From the NCBI RefSeq assembly GCF_016735695.1, contig NZ_JAERQD010000003.1:62001-126000 (forward strand): a stretch of DNA of 64,000 bases, read 5' to 3'. This document shows, piece after piece, positions 54,056 to 61,898 of this stretch; the first letter of the stretch is position 1, and every line of letters starts with the position of its first letter. The position numbers were made by a program, and so were the translations under genes. The notes below the pieces were generated by a model. It was not told the DNA's origin. It saw only the letters and a program-made list of their open reading frames with translations, and did no database searches. This stretch comes from Microvirga zambiensis WSM3693. GTDB lineage: Bacteria > Pseudomonadota > Alphaproteobacteria > Rhizobiales > Beijerinckiaceae.

Positions 54056-55432
54056 CTAAAGAATTCGCCCCGGATTCAGAATGCCCGCCGGATCCAACGC
54101 ATGCTTCATCGTTGCCATGAGGGCGAGTTCCGGCTCCGTCCGGCTCATCGGGAGATAGGGCCGCTTGATCCGGCCGATCCCATGCTCGGCGGAGATGGAG
54201 CCGCCCAGCCCCGATACCAAGCCGTAGACGAGGGATTGAACGCCCTTTTTGGTAGCATCGCTCATATCGCGGATGGCGACATTGATATGGATGTTACTGT
54301 CGGCCACGTGTCCATAGATGACATAAACGGCATCGGGCCATTGCTTAGGCATTTCCTGGCGCAGATGGGCGACGGCGTCCGTCATGCGATCGAGCGGCAC
54401 GCTCACATCGAAGCGGATCTCCTCCGGCAGGAAGCGGCCGTATTCATAAGGCGTTTCGCGGTAGGCCCAGAACCGGTTCCTGTCAGCCCGCGATTGGGCG
54501 ATGACAGCATCCTTGATCAGACCCTGTTCAAAAAACTCGCTCAGAAGTGCGGAGAACGCTTCGGTTCCCTCCGGGTCCTCGCCCATATCCGCCTCGATCA
54601 GAAGCGTCACGTCGTGCTCGTCCTTGAAGGCGGGCGGAAGGCCGCAGATCTGCGTCGCGACCGTCATGAACTCGCGCCACATCGCCTCGAAGACGAGTAG
54701 CCTTCCCGGATGCTTCCGCTGGAACTGACGCAGGACGACGAGAGCATCCTCGAAGCTAGCGACGGCGCAAAGAGCCGTCTGAAGGCCGAGAGGTTTGGGG
54801 TGCAGACCGAGAACCACCCGGGTGATGACGCCGAGCGTTCCCTCGCTGCCGATGAAGAGCTGCGTCCAGTCATAACCGGCATTGTTCTTCAGCATCTTGT
54901 TGAGCGAGCGGACCACGGTGCCGTCTGCGAGAACCACCTCGAGGCCAAGGGTGTTGCGGCGCGCCATGCCATAGCGCAGAACTTGGTTGCCTCCGGCATT
55001 TGTGGCAATGTTTCCGCCGATCGTGCACGTGCCCCGCGCACCGAGATCGATCCCGCACAGAAACCCCGCCTCGTCGGCCGCCTGCTGGATCACCGCGAGC
55101 GGTGTGCCGGCAAGCGCCGTGAGTGTTGCACTCGCGGAATCGATCTCCTCGATTCCGCTCATGCGTTCGAGCGAGAGTGCGACTTCTCCCGCCTGCGGAT
55201 GGGCACCGCCGGACAGGCCGGTCAGCCCTCCTTGCGTCACGACGCTCTGGCGATGGGCATGGCAAATTCTCAAAGCGGTCGAAACATCGTCGGTGGTTTG
55301 CGGGAGAACGAGCGCAAGAGGTGCTGCGGGGGCGAGCCCGCTGGCGTCGGCATGGTTGCGAACCGGAATATCTGGCCCGAGCCGTATCTGGGTGCCCAAG
55401 GCCGCTACGAGTTCATCGATCACTATGGTCAT
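54056..55432 (-). CDS. FAD-linked oxidase (GlcD / D-2-hydroxyacid dehydrogenase type)
   Basis: A 458-residue flavoprotein of the PCMH/GlcD family. The FAD-binding domain shows VVTQGGLTGLSGGAHP, the dinucleotide-site stretch GTCTIGGNIATNAGGNQVLRYG and FIGSEGTLGVITRVVL. The C-terminal cap contains YVIYGHVADSNIHINVAI (metal-type His) and the terminal GSISAEHGIGRIKRPYL. Members oxidise D-lactate, glycolate, D-2-hydroxyglutarate or related D-hydroxyacids. Its start (ATG 55432, or GTG 55441) lies 8-17 bases after repeat copy B. It may oxidise a product of the neighbouring acid-sugar pathway. Confidence 0.9.
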   Translation of the reverse strand: MTIVIDELVAALGTQIRLGPDIPVRNHADASGLAPAAPLALVLPQTTDDVSTALRICHAHRQSVVTQGGLTGLSGGAHPQAGEVALSLERMSGIEEIDSASATLTALAGTPLAVIQQAADEAGFLCGIDLGARGTCTIGGNIATNAGGNQVLRYGMARRNTLGLEVVLADGTVVRSLNKMLKNNAGYDWTQLFIGSEGTLGVITRVVLGLHPKPLGLQTALCAVASFEDALVVLRQFQRKHPGRLLVFEAMWREFMTVATQICGLPPAFKDEHDVTLLIEADMGEDPEGTEAFSALLSEFFEQGLIKDAVIAQSRADRNRFWAYRETPYEYGRFLPEEIRFDVSVPLDRMTDAVAHLRQEMPKQWPDAVYVIYGHVADSNIHINVAIRDMSDATKKGVQSLVYGLVSGLGGSISAEHGIGRIKRPYLPMSRTEPELALMATMKHALDPAGILNPGRIL

Positions 55433-55448
55433 GATTGTCACACGTTCT

Positions 55449-55545
55449 CTAGAGCTGCTTCCACTGGCGTGGAATCAGCTCTCCTCTTTGCTTTGCCGCA
55501 TTTTTTGACGGCGAACCGGATCCACTTCGCCAAAAAATGCTCTAG
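55449..55545 (-). repeat. 97-bp palindromic intergenic repeat, copy B (inverted relative to A)
   Basis: This is the inverted partner of the element at 53471-53567, same length, 90 of 97 bases identical. Its palindromes are better preserved: GGCGAA...TTCGCC around GGATCC inside GCATTTTTT...AAAAAATGC, and AGCTGATTCCAC-GCCA-GTGGAAGCAGCT. The terminal CTAG at 55542-55545 contains the TAG stop codon of the enolase-family gene. The other end lies just before the start of the FAD oxidase gene, so the element fills virtually all of that intergenic space. Confidence 0.9.
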
Positions 55546-56741
55546 GCTATCTCGGTCACCTTCACGATGGCATCGGGCCGCTTCCAGAGATCGGGCAGAA
55601 GCTCAAGCCCGAGGCCCGGTTTCATGTTCACCGTGACTTCGCCTTTCGTGATGACAGGGAGTTCGGTGACGAGTTCGGTGTACCATCCGGTATAGAAGGC
55701 TCGCACGCTCTCCTGAATCAGGGCATTCCGTGCATGGAGCGAGAAGTGGCAGGATGCGGCATAGACGATCGGCCCGGTGCAGTCATGGGGCGCCACCGGA
55801 ACATGCCAGGCCTCGGCGAGGGCCGCGATCTTGCGCGCCTCCGTCAGGCCGCCGCACCACGACAGATCGAGCATCGCGACACCCGCGACGCCGGTTTCGA
55901 GATATTCGCGAAAAGCATGGGTATAGGACAGCGTTTCCGATGCGCAGACCCAGGCTTTCGAGTGCTGCGCGTAGTCCTTGAGGTCGCCAACATTGTCGAG
56001 ACGGAACGGATCCTCGTGCCAGTAGGTGTTGTAATCGGCAAGAACGGCTGCGAGCTTCTTGGCCATCGGTAGGCTCCATAGGGAATGGAACTCGACCATG
56101 ATGTCCATCTTGTCGCCGACCGCCTTGCGGATCTTCGCGAAAGGCTCCAGCGCGGTCCTAAGCTCGTCCGGTGAAATGTCGTATCCCTGGCTGCGCTCCG
56201 CCGCGACGTCGAAAGGCCAGATCTTCATGCCCGTGATGCCCTGCTCCAGAAGGGAATGGGCGAGCTCGTCGGCACGGTGCAGGAAAGCGTCCAGATCCTC
56301 ATAGGCTCCTTCGGCTTCGCCGACGCCCCAATTGGCGACTTTCTGGGCGCGGCTGTCGCGGATGTATCGATAACCTGCGCAGGTGTTGTAGACCCGAATC
56401 CTGTCGCGCGAGCGGCCGCCGAGCATGTCGCAGACCGGCTTGCCGTGGGCTTTGCCGAATAGATCCCACAGAGCGATGTCGATGGCGGAATTGCCGCGAG
56501 TCTCGACGCCGGCCGAGCGCCAGCCGAGATAGTTCTGGAGATCGCGGTTGATGCCTTCGATCTGAAGCGGATCGCGGCCGATCAGTTTGGCCGCGACCGT
56601 CTCATGGAGATAAGCCTCGACCGCGGCTGCGCCCATGAAGGTTTCGCCGAGACCGTGAATCCCTTCATCCGTGTGGAGACGCACCCAGATGATATTTGCA
56701 AATTCCTGGAGGCGGATCGTTTCTATGGCCGTGATCTTCAT
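55542..56741 (-). CDS. Mandelate racemase/muconate lactonizing (enolase superfamily) enzyme
   Basis: A 399-residue enolase-superfamily protein, probably an acid-sugar dehydratase or cycloisomerase. The capping domain begins KITAIETIRLQEFANIIWVRL. Barrel residues include GMKIWPFD (Lys of the second strand), IMVEFHSLWSLP, WHEDPF and SETLSYTH (metal-ligand Glu residues), and the base dyad Asp in MLDLSWCGG with His in VPVAPHDCTGP. The precise subgroup is not clear. The start at 56741 follows GAGGA. It is divergent from a TRAP transporter operon and cotranscribed with the FAD oxidase. The last codons and the TAG stop are shared with repeat copy B. Confidence 0.88.
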   Translation of the reverse strand: MKITAIETIRLQEFANIIWVRLHTDEGIHGLGETFMGAAAVEAYLHETVAAKLIGRDPLQIEGINRDLQNYLGWRSAGVETRGNSAIDIALWDLFGKAHGKPVCDMLGGRSRDRIRVYNTCAGYRYIRDSRAQKVANWGVGEAEGAYEDLDAFLHRADELAHSLLEQGITGMKIWPFDVAAERSQGYDISPDELRTALEPFAKIRKAVGDKMDIMVEFHSLWSLPMAKKLAAVLADYNTYWHEDPFRLDNVGDLKDYAQHSKAWVCASETLSYTHAFREYLETGVAGVAMLDLSWCGGLTEARKIAALAEAWHVPVAPHDCTGPIVYAASCHFSLHARNALIQESVRAFYTGWYTELVTELPVITKGEVTVNMKPGLGLELLPDLWKRPDAIVKVTEIA

Positions 56742-57078
56742 GGGATCCTCTTCGCTATGGGGCCACCTGGAAATGAAGGCCGGAATGCAGGGCCAAACTT
56801 GAATCGCCGACGCTGCACCTCCCATCATATCCACGGAAATCAGCCGCGCGAGCAGTATTCAAAAGTTGAATATAACAAAGTAACAATTGCACCCGATCCC
56901 TTGTGATCCGCCGGGGATCCCGTCGGTGCAAGGGTTGCGCTCGCCCGCGCGCTCGATTGACACTCCCCGAAACAGAGCCTTAGATCGCATAGCTTCGTCG
57001 TTCCAAGGACTTGAAGAGTCCGCGAACGCGAACAGAATCAGAGAGCGTCCACGAGGGCGCCCAAAACAGGGAGCGCCC
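56742..57078. other. Divergent control region between enolase-family gene and TRAP operon
   Basis: These 337 bases hold no convincing gene, although an open frame from 56887 runs into the TRAP small-permease gene. They carry one clear palindrome (56856-56872) and should contain both divergent promoters. No regulator gene is adjacent. Confidence 0.55.
56856..56872. promoter_or_regulatory. Candidate operator (TATTCAA-N3-TTGAATA)
   Basis: A perfect inverted repeat with seven-base arms TATTCAA and TTGAATA and centre AAG lies in the divergent region between two catabolic transcripts. The cognate regulator is not encoded in this window. Confidence 0.5.
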
Positions 57079-57621
57079 GTGAGCAGGATAATATCCTTCT
57101 TCTTCCGCGGTCTGGAGGGGCTTCTGGTCCTCCTCCTTGCTGCCATGGTCGTCATGGTCTTCGGCAATGTCGTGCTGCGTTACCTGTTCGATACCGGAAT
57201 CGACGTCTCGGAGGAGCTCTCCCGCTTCTTCTTCGTCTGGCTGACCTTCATCGGTGCGGTCGTGGTTGGCCGCGAGAACGCCCATCTGGGCGTCGAGACG
57301 CTTGTTGCCCGTCTCGGCGACGGAGGGCGGAAGGTCTGCATGGTCCTGTCCGATCTGTTCATCATCGGGTGCTGCGCCGTGTTCTTCTGGGGAACGTGGC
57401 AGCAGGCCGAGATCAACGCGACGAACTATGCTCCGATCACCGAAATCTCGATGCTCTGGGTCTATGGCGTCGGATTTTTCACCAGCATCGGCCTGGGGCT
57501 CATGGCGGCTTTGCGGATTCTGCGGGTGGTGAGCGGACGTATCAGCGAGCATGAGCTTAAGGCTTTTGCCGGAGATTATACGGGCGATGAAGCTCATGCT
57601 TTGAGGGAGCGACTTGAATGA
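57079..57621 (+). CDS. TRAP transporter small permease (DctQ type), acid-sugar cluster
   Basis: A 180-residue four-helix protein with the DctQ pattern LLVLLLAAMVVMVFGNVVLRYLFDTGIDVSEELSRFFFVWLTFIGAVVVGRENAHLGVETL. The GTG at 57079, five bases after AGGGAG, is taken as start because the frame upstream has no membrane or TRAP character. The stop overlaps the next gene (ATGA). It is the first gene of a Q-M-P TRAP operon. Confidence 0.88.
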   Translation: MSRIISFFFRGLEGLLVLLLAAMVVMVFGNVVLRYLFDTGIDVSEELSRFFFVWLTFIGAVVVGRENAHLGVETLVARLGDGGRKVCMVLSDLFIIGCCAVFFWGTWQQAEINATNYAPITEISMLWVYGVGFFTSIGLGLMAALRILRVVSGRISEHELKAFAGDYTGDEAHALRERLE

Positions 57622-58901
57622 CGATCGTCGTCTTCCTCGCCTCGCTGCTCGGCGCCATGGCGCTCGGAATGCCGATTGCCTTCGCTCTGATCGTCTGTGC
57701 TCTGGCACTCATGCTCTGGCTCGGCAATTTCGACAGTCAGATCGTCGCCCAGAACATGATCATCGGCGCCGATAACTTTCAGCTTCTGGCGGTCCCCTTC
57801 TTCCTGCTTGCCGGCGAGCTGATGAATGTCGGCGGCCTGTCGAAGCGCATCGTCAATTTCGCGCTGGCGTGCCTGGGGCATATTCATGGCGGCTTGGGCT
57901 ATGTGGCCATCGTTGCTGCACTCATCCTCGCTGCCCTGTCCGGTTCCGCAGCAGCGGATACGGCTGCTCTCGCCGCTATTCTCATTCCGATGATGCGCAA
58001 TGCGGGCTACGATATTCCGCGTTCCGCGGGTCTCATCGCAGCCGGCGGCATCATCGCCCCAGTCATCCCGCCCTCGATCGGCTTCATCGTCTTCGGTGTT
58101 GCGGCCAATGTCTCGATCTCGCAGCTTTTCCTGGCTGGCGTTGCGCCGGGACTGATGATGGGGCTTTCGCTCGTCGTCGCCTGGGCCATCGTCAGCCGGA
58201 GGGACAAGATGAAGACGGCGCCGCGCGCCAGCATGCGCGAGCGTGGCAAAGCCTTCGTCGATGGGTTTTACGCCCTGCTCATGCCCGTCATGATCCTCGG
58301 CGGCATCAAATGGGGAATCGTGACGCCGACCGAGGCGGCGGTGCTCGCGGCCGTCTATGCGCTCATCATCGGCATGTTCGTTTATCGCGAGCTGAAGCCG
58401 TCGATGCTCTATGGCGTTTTCCTCACGGCGGCCAAGACGACTGCCGTGGTGATGTTTCTCGTCGCGGCCGCCCTCGTGTCCGCCTGGCTTATCACGCAGG
58501 CCAATATTCCGGGCGAGATCAGCGGATTGATCGAGCCTTTGATGGGCAACAAGACCCTGCTCATGTTCGCCCTGATGTTCCTGGTCGTCATCGTCGGAAC
58601 GGCCCTCGACTTCTCGCCGACCGTTCTGATCCTGACGCCGGTTCTCATGCCGATCGTCAAGCAGGCCGGAATCGATCCGGTTTATTTCGGCGTGCTGTTC
58701 ATCATCAACAATGCCATCGGCCTGATCACGCCTCCGGTCGGGATCGTTCTCAACGTGGTGAGCGGCGTCGCCCGCGTGCCCATGGGCGCCGTCATCCGCG
58801 GCGTGAATCCGTTCCTGATCGCCCAGCTGATCGTGCTTGTCATACTCATCATCTTCCCCGATCTGGTTATGGTTCCCTTCTCCTGGTTGAGAGGGCGATA
58901 A
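57618..58901 (+). CDS. TRAP transporter large permease (DctM type), acid-sugar cluster
   Basis: A 427-residue multi-helix sodium-coupled subunit. Markers are LLAVPFFLLAGELMNVGGLSKRIVNFA, LAALSGSAAADTAALAAILIPMMRNAGY, GGIIAPVIPPSIGFIVFGVAANVSISQLFLAGVAPGL and YFGVLFIINNAIGLITPPVGIVLNVVSGVARVPMG. It overlaps the small-permease gene by four bases. The sequence is clearly distinct from the DctM protein of the uronate operon, consistent with a different substrate. Confidence 0.92.
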   Translation: MTIVVFLASLLGAMALGMPIAFALIVCALALMLWLGNFDSQIVAQNMIIGADNFQLLAVPFFLLAGELMNVGGLSKRIVNFALACLGHIHGGLGYVAIVAALILAALSGSAAADTAALAAILIPMMRNAGYDIPRSAGLIAAGGIIAPVIPPSIGFIVFGVAANVSISQLFLAGVAPGLMMGLSLVVAWAIVSRRDKMKTAPRASMRERGKAFVDGFYALLMPVMILGGIKWGIVTPTEAAVLAAVYALIIGMFVYRELKPSMLYGVFLTAAKTTAVVMFLVAAALVSAWLITQANIPGEISGLIEPLMGNKTLLMFALMFLVVIVGTALDFSPTVLILTPVLMPIVKQAGIDPVYFGVLFIINNAIGLITPPVGIVLNVVSGVARVPMGAVIRGVNPFLIAQLIVLVILIIFPDLVMVPFSWLRGR

Positions 58902-58931
58902 GCAGGAAAAACGAAAAGAGAGGAAACGACC

Positions 58932-59942
58932 ATGAAAGCCTTCAAATTCGTTCTCGTAGCCGGCGTCGCAGCAAGCGTGCTTGCCGCAGTTCCAGCCTAC
59001 GCGCAGTTCACCGAGCGCAATATCCGCATATCCAACGGCGTGAACGAGGATCACCCCAATGGAAAGGGCGTCGAAAAGTTCAAGGCATGCCTCACCGACA
59101 AATCCGGCGGCAAGCTGAAGGTGCAGGGCTTCTGGGGCAATGCCCTTGGCGGTGACCTTCAGGCCACTCAGGCGCTGCGCTCCGGCACGCAGGAAATGGT
59201 TGTCACCTCAAGCTCACCGCTCATCGGGATCCTGCCGGATCTCGGCGTCTTCGATCTGCCTTTCCTTTTCGCCAACGAGAAGGAGGCTGATACGGTCCTC
59301 GACGGCAGCTTCGGCAAATATGTTGACGGCAAGCTTGAAACGGTCGGGCTCGTCAACCTAGCCTATTGGGAGAACGGCTTCCGCAATCTCACCAATTCGC
59401 GCCGGCCGGTCGAGAAGTGGGAAGATTTCAAAGGCCTGAAGGTCCGCGTGATGCAGAACAACGTGTTCCTCGACACGTTCAAGAACATGGGCGCCAATGC
59501 CGTGCCCATGGCGTTCGGCGAGGTGTTCACGGCGCTCGAGACCAAGGCCATCGATGGTCAGGAGAACCCCTTCGTGACCATCGACACCTCCAAGTTCTAC
59601 GAGGTTCAGAAATATCTCTCGGTGACCCGGCATGCCTACACGCCATTCCTCGTCCTCTATTCGAAAAAGCTGTGGGACGGGCTGTCGAAGGATGAACAGG
59701 CGGCGCTCCGGGATTGTGCCGTCACCGCTCGCGATGAGCAGCGCAAAGTATCGCGCGAGCTGTCTCAAGCCTCGCTCAACAAGATCAAGGGCGAGGGAAC
59801 CGTGGTCAACGAGTTGAATGCCCAGGAAGCCAATCGGATGCGCGACCAGTCCAAGGCGGTTTGGGAGAAGCATGCGGCCACGATCGGGCCCGAGACGGTG
59901 AAGATGATGCAGGGGGAACTCGACAAGATCCGCCAGAAGTAA
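58932..59942 (+). CDS. TRAP transporter substrate-binding protein (DctP type), acid-sugar cluster
   Basis: This 336-residue periplasmic protein has a signal peptide (FVLVAGVAASVLAAVPAYAQ) and the DctP fold, including the conserved region KGLKVRVMQNNVFLDTFKNMGANAVPMAFGEVFTALETKAIDGQENP, whose Arg normally contacts the carboxylate of the ligand. GAGGAAA precedes the ATG. Unlike the uronate operon, the binding protein here comes last, after the permeases. A strong terminator separates it from the next gene. Confidence 0.92.
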   Translation: MKAFKFVLVAGVAASVLAAVPAYAQFTERNIRISNGVNEDHPNGKGVEKFKACLTDKSGGKLKVQGFWGNALGGDLQATQALRSGTQEMVVTSSSPLIGILPDLGVFDLPFLFANEKEADTVLDGSFGKYVDGKLETVGLVNLAYWENGFRNLTNSRRPVEKWEDFKGLKVRVMQNNVFLDTFKNMGANAVPMAFGEVFTALETKAIDGQENPFVTIDTSKFYEVQKYLSVTRHAYTPFLVLYSKKLWDGLSKDEQAALRDCAVTARDEQRKVSRELSQASLNKIKGEGTVVNELNAQEANRMRDQSKAVWEKHAATIGPETVKMMQGELDKIRQK

Positions 59943-59950
59943 AGTGCCGA

Positions 59951-59989
59951 GCCCTGCGCCGTTCGAGCTATCCTTGAACGGCGCAGGGC
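59951..59989 (+). terminator. Intrinsic terminator after the TRAP operon
   Basis: A perfect 14-bp stem GCCCTGCGCCGTTC / GAACGGCGCAGGGC (59951-59964 and 59976-59989) with an 11-base loop is followed by a T-rich stretch (GATTTGTTTT). It is the strongest hairpin in the window. The dehydrogenase gene downstream may still receive read-through. Confidence 0.85.
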
Positions 59990-60038
59990 CGATTTGTTTT
60001 GCCCATTGCAGAAATTGAAACCGAGAGAACCTCGATCG

Positions 60039-61022
60039 ATGCAGATTCTCATTCTCGGAGCGGCCGGCATGGTCGGTCGCAAGCTGACCGAACGTCTGGT
60101 GAAGGACGGAAAACTGGGCGAGAAGGCGATCGCCCGCCTCGTTCTGCACGACGTCGTCGAGCCTCAGCGCCCCGATGTGTCCTTCCCCGTCGCGACGCTG
60201 ACATCCGACTTTTCCAACCCGGGAGAGGCGGAGAAACTGGTTGCGGGCCGCCCGGATGTCATCTTCCACCTCGCAGCGATCGTCTCGGGCGAGGCCGAGG
60301 CCGATCTCGAGAAGGGATATCGGATCAATCTCGACGGGACGCGGTATCTCTTCGATGCCATTCGCGCCGTGGGTGGGGGCTATAGGCCGCGTGTGGTGTT
60401 TACCTCATCCATCGCCGTCTTCGGAGCACCGTTCCCTGACGCCATCGGCGACGAGTTCTTTCTGACGCCGCTGACGAGCTACGGCACTCAGAAGGCCATC
60501 GGCGAATTGCTGCTGTCCGATTATTCGCGGCGCGGCTTCTTCGACGGCGTCGGGATCCGCCTTCCCACCATCTGCGTCAGACCGGGCAAGCCCAACAAGG
60601 CCGCGTCCGGCTTCTTCTCGAGCATCATTCGCGAGCCGCTGAACGGTCAGGATGTCGTGCTGCCGGTATCCCTCGATGTGCGCCATGCTCATGCTTCGCC
60701 GCGCTCGGCCGTGAATTTCCTCATTCATGCGGCGACGATGGATACCAGCCTCATCGGTCCGCGACGCAGCCTCACCATGCCGAGCGTATCGGTCACGGTC
60801 GGCGAGCAGATCGATGCGCTGCGGCGCATCGCCGGCGAGCAGGTTGCCGCCCGCATCCGACACGAAATCGATCCGACGATCGTGCGCTTCGTGGAAGGAT
60901 GGCCGCGCCGCTTCGACGCCCGGCGTGCCGAAAGTCTCGGCTTCCGCGCAGAGAAGAGCTTCGACGACATCATCTCGGTCTATATCGAGGACGAACTGGG
61001 CGGTGTTCTGCCCGCCCATTGA
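60039..61022 (+). CDS. denD: NAD-dependent epimerase/dehydratase-family protein, DenD (D-erythronate dehydrogenase)-like
   Basis: A 327-residue extended short-chain dehydrogenase. It has QILILGAAGMVGRKLTERLV (NAD loop), the strand VIFHLAAIVSGEAEADLEKGYRINLDGT, Ser in FTSSIAVFG, the active YGTQK (Tyr-Lys) and RLPTICVRPGKPNKAASGF. These features, notably HLAAIVSGEAE and YGTQKAIGELLL, match the DenD family that oxidises D-erythronate and related four-carbon acid sugars. Its partners (DUF1537 kinase OtnK/DenK, isomerases) are not in the window, so the exact substrate is open. The start at 60039 follows GAGAG. The context supports a role in the acid-sugar cluster. Confidence 0.8.
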   Translation: MQILILGAAGMVGRKLTERLVKDGKLGEKAIARLVLHDVVEPQRPDVSFPVATLTSDFSNPGEAEKLVAGRPDVIFHLAAIVSGEAEADLEKGYRINLDGTRYLFDAIRAVGGGYRPRVVFTSSIAVFGAPFPDAIGDEFFLTPLTSYGTQKAIGELLLSDYSRRGFFDGVGIRLPTICVRPGKPNKAASGFFSSIIREPLNGQDVVLPVSLDVRHAHASPRSAVNFLIHAATMDTSLIGPRRSLTMPSVSVTVGEQIDALRRIAGEQVAARIRHEIDPTIVRFVEGWPRRFDARRAESLGFRAEKSFDDIISVYIEDELGGVLPAH

Positions 61023-61034
61023 ATGTCATGGACA

Positions 61035-61361
61035 TCAGCCTTGCGAGCGATCCGGAAAGAATCTTTCCCGGAACTTAGCCCATTTGTGGATCGCCCACAG
61101 CATGAAGCGCCCGACGGGCTTCTGCAGGATGGGAATGTCGTAGGCGATCAGGAGGAGCCCGAGGGGAAGCATCCACACCCCTAGGAAAGGCAGGATCGCG
61201 AAGACGCCGCCCAGCATCAAGAGAATGCCCACGGGGATTCTGATCCACCTCGCCTGCGGATGGCGGAGATTGCGAAGGACGCGTGCAAATTTCTCCGGCA
61301 CCTCCTGTTCCAGGTGCCTGAATGCCTGCCTTAGAACGGCTCGGCCGCTAAGCGATGTCAT
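61035..61361 (-). CDS. Small conserved membrane protein (PGPGW-type transmembrane family)
   Basis: A 108-residue protein with a basic amphipathic N-terminal half and two closely spaced hydrophobic segments: IPVGILLMLGGVFAILPFLGVWMLPLGLLLIAYDIPIL. The GVWMLPLGLLLIAxDIPxLxxP pattern recurs in small Hyphomicrobiales membrane proteins of unknown function. It converges with the DenD-like gene, 12 bases apart. No catalytic residues are apparent. Confidence 0.75.
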   Translation of the reverse strand: MTSLSGRAVLRQAFRHLEQEVPEKFARVLRNLRHPQARWIRIPVGILLMLGGVFAILPFLGVWMLPLGLLLIAYDIPILQKPVGRFMLWAIHKWAKFRERFFPDRSQG

Positions 61362-61453
61362 GCTCGCAGACGAATTCGTTGACGACGATGAAGTTCCATT
61401 GGGCGACAGATATGACGGAGCCTCTGAACCTCCGATGAACTGTCCGCAAAAGG

Positions 61454-61738
61454 CTAAAATGCGAGTCGGGACAGGGCGTTGGCAACCGCCTGCGTTCCCT
61501 GCTCGTGGATCTGCTTGATCCTGGCCGCTCTATCCCTTTGCTCGAGGCGGTACAGATAGGGGTCGAATTCAAGCGGGAGGGCGGGGTCGCCGAGATAGCG
61601 GGGCTTTTCCGAGCGCTCGTAATAATCAGCCCTAAGCATCCGACCGAGATGCTCCTGGACCGAATGTGGCAGGAGCGGTGCGTTACGCCGTGTGGAAACA
61701 ACGAAGGACCCAGGATCGTCTGCAATGTTATCAAGCAT
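61454..61738 (-). CDS. Small hypothetical protein (94 aa)
   Basis: A 94-residue soluble protein starting MLDNIADDPGSFVV, with a GGGGGA ribosome site before the ATG at 61738. A conserved-looking central part reads LPHSVQEHLGRMLRADYYERSEKPRYLGDPALPLEFDPYLYRL, followed by a charged helix (EQRDRAARIKQIHEQGTQAVANAL). Similar small proteins of unknown function occur in related genera as far as I can judge. It is upstream of, and on the same strand as, the small membrane protein, 92 bases apart. Confidence 0.65.
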   Translation of the reverse strand: MLDNIADDPGSFVVSTRRNAPLLPHSVQEHLGRMLRADYYERSEKPRYLGDPALPLEFDPYLYRLEQRDRAARIKQIHEQGTQAVANALSRLAF

Positions 61739-61898
61739 CGATTTCCCCCGCAATAGTGCCTAGGTTAATGCTTGGTTAAGCCGTTTGTTTCCCCGGGTTG
61801 CGGACAAAATTGCCGCAGGCGCGGTGAGTACGCCGGTGCAAGCCTCGGCAAAGCCAAACGCCGTAGAACCTCCCCATCGAAGCTATTGGGGAAACGCT

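Noticed and set aside
53935..54120. Possible 61-codon TTG-started gene
   Set aside because: Weak start codon, no ribosome site, and its end runs into the FAD oxidase coding region on the other strand.
53471..55545. Composite transposon bounded by the two 97-bp inverted repeats
   Set aside because: No transposase lies between them, the copies differ at 7 positions, and such elements are commonly dispersed singly; the inverted arrangement may be chance.
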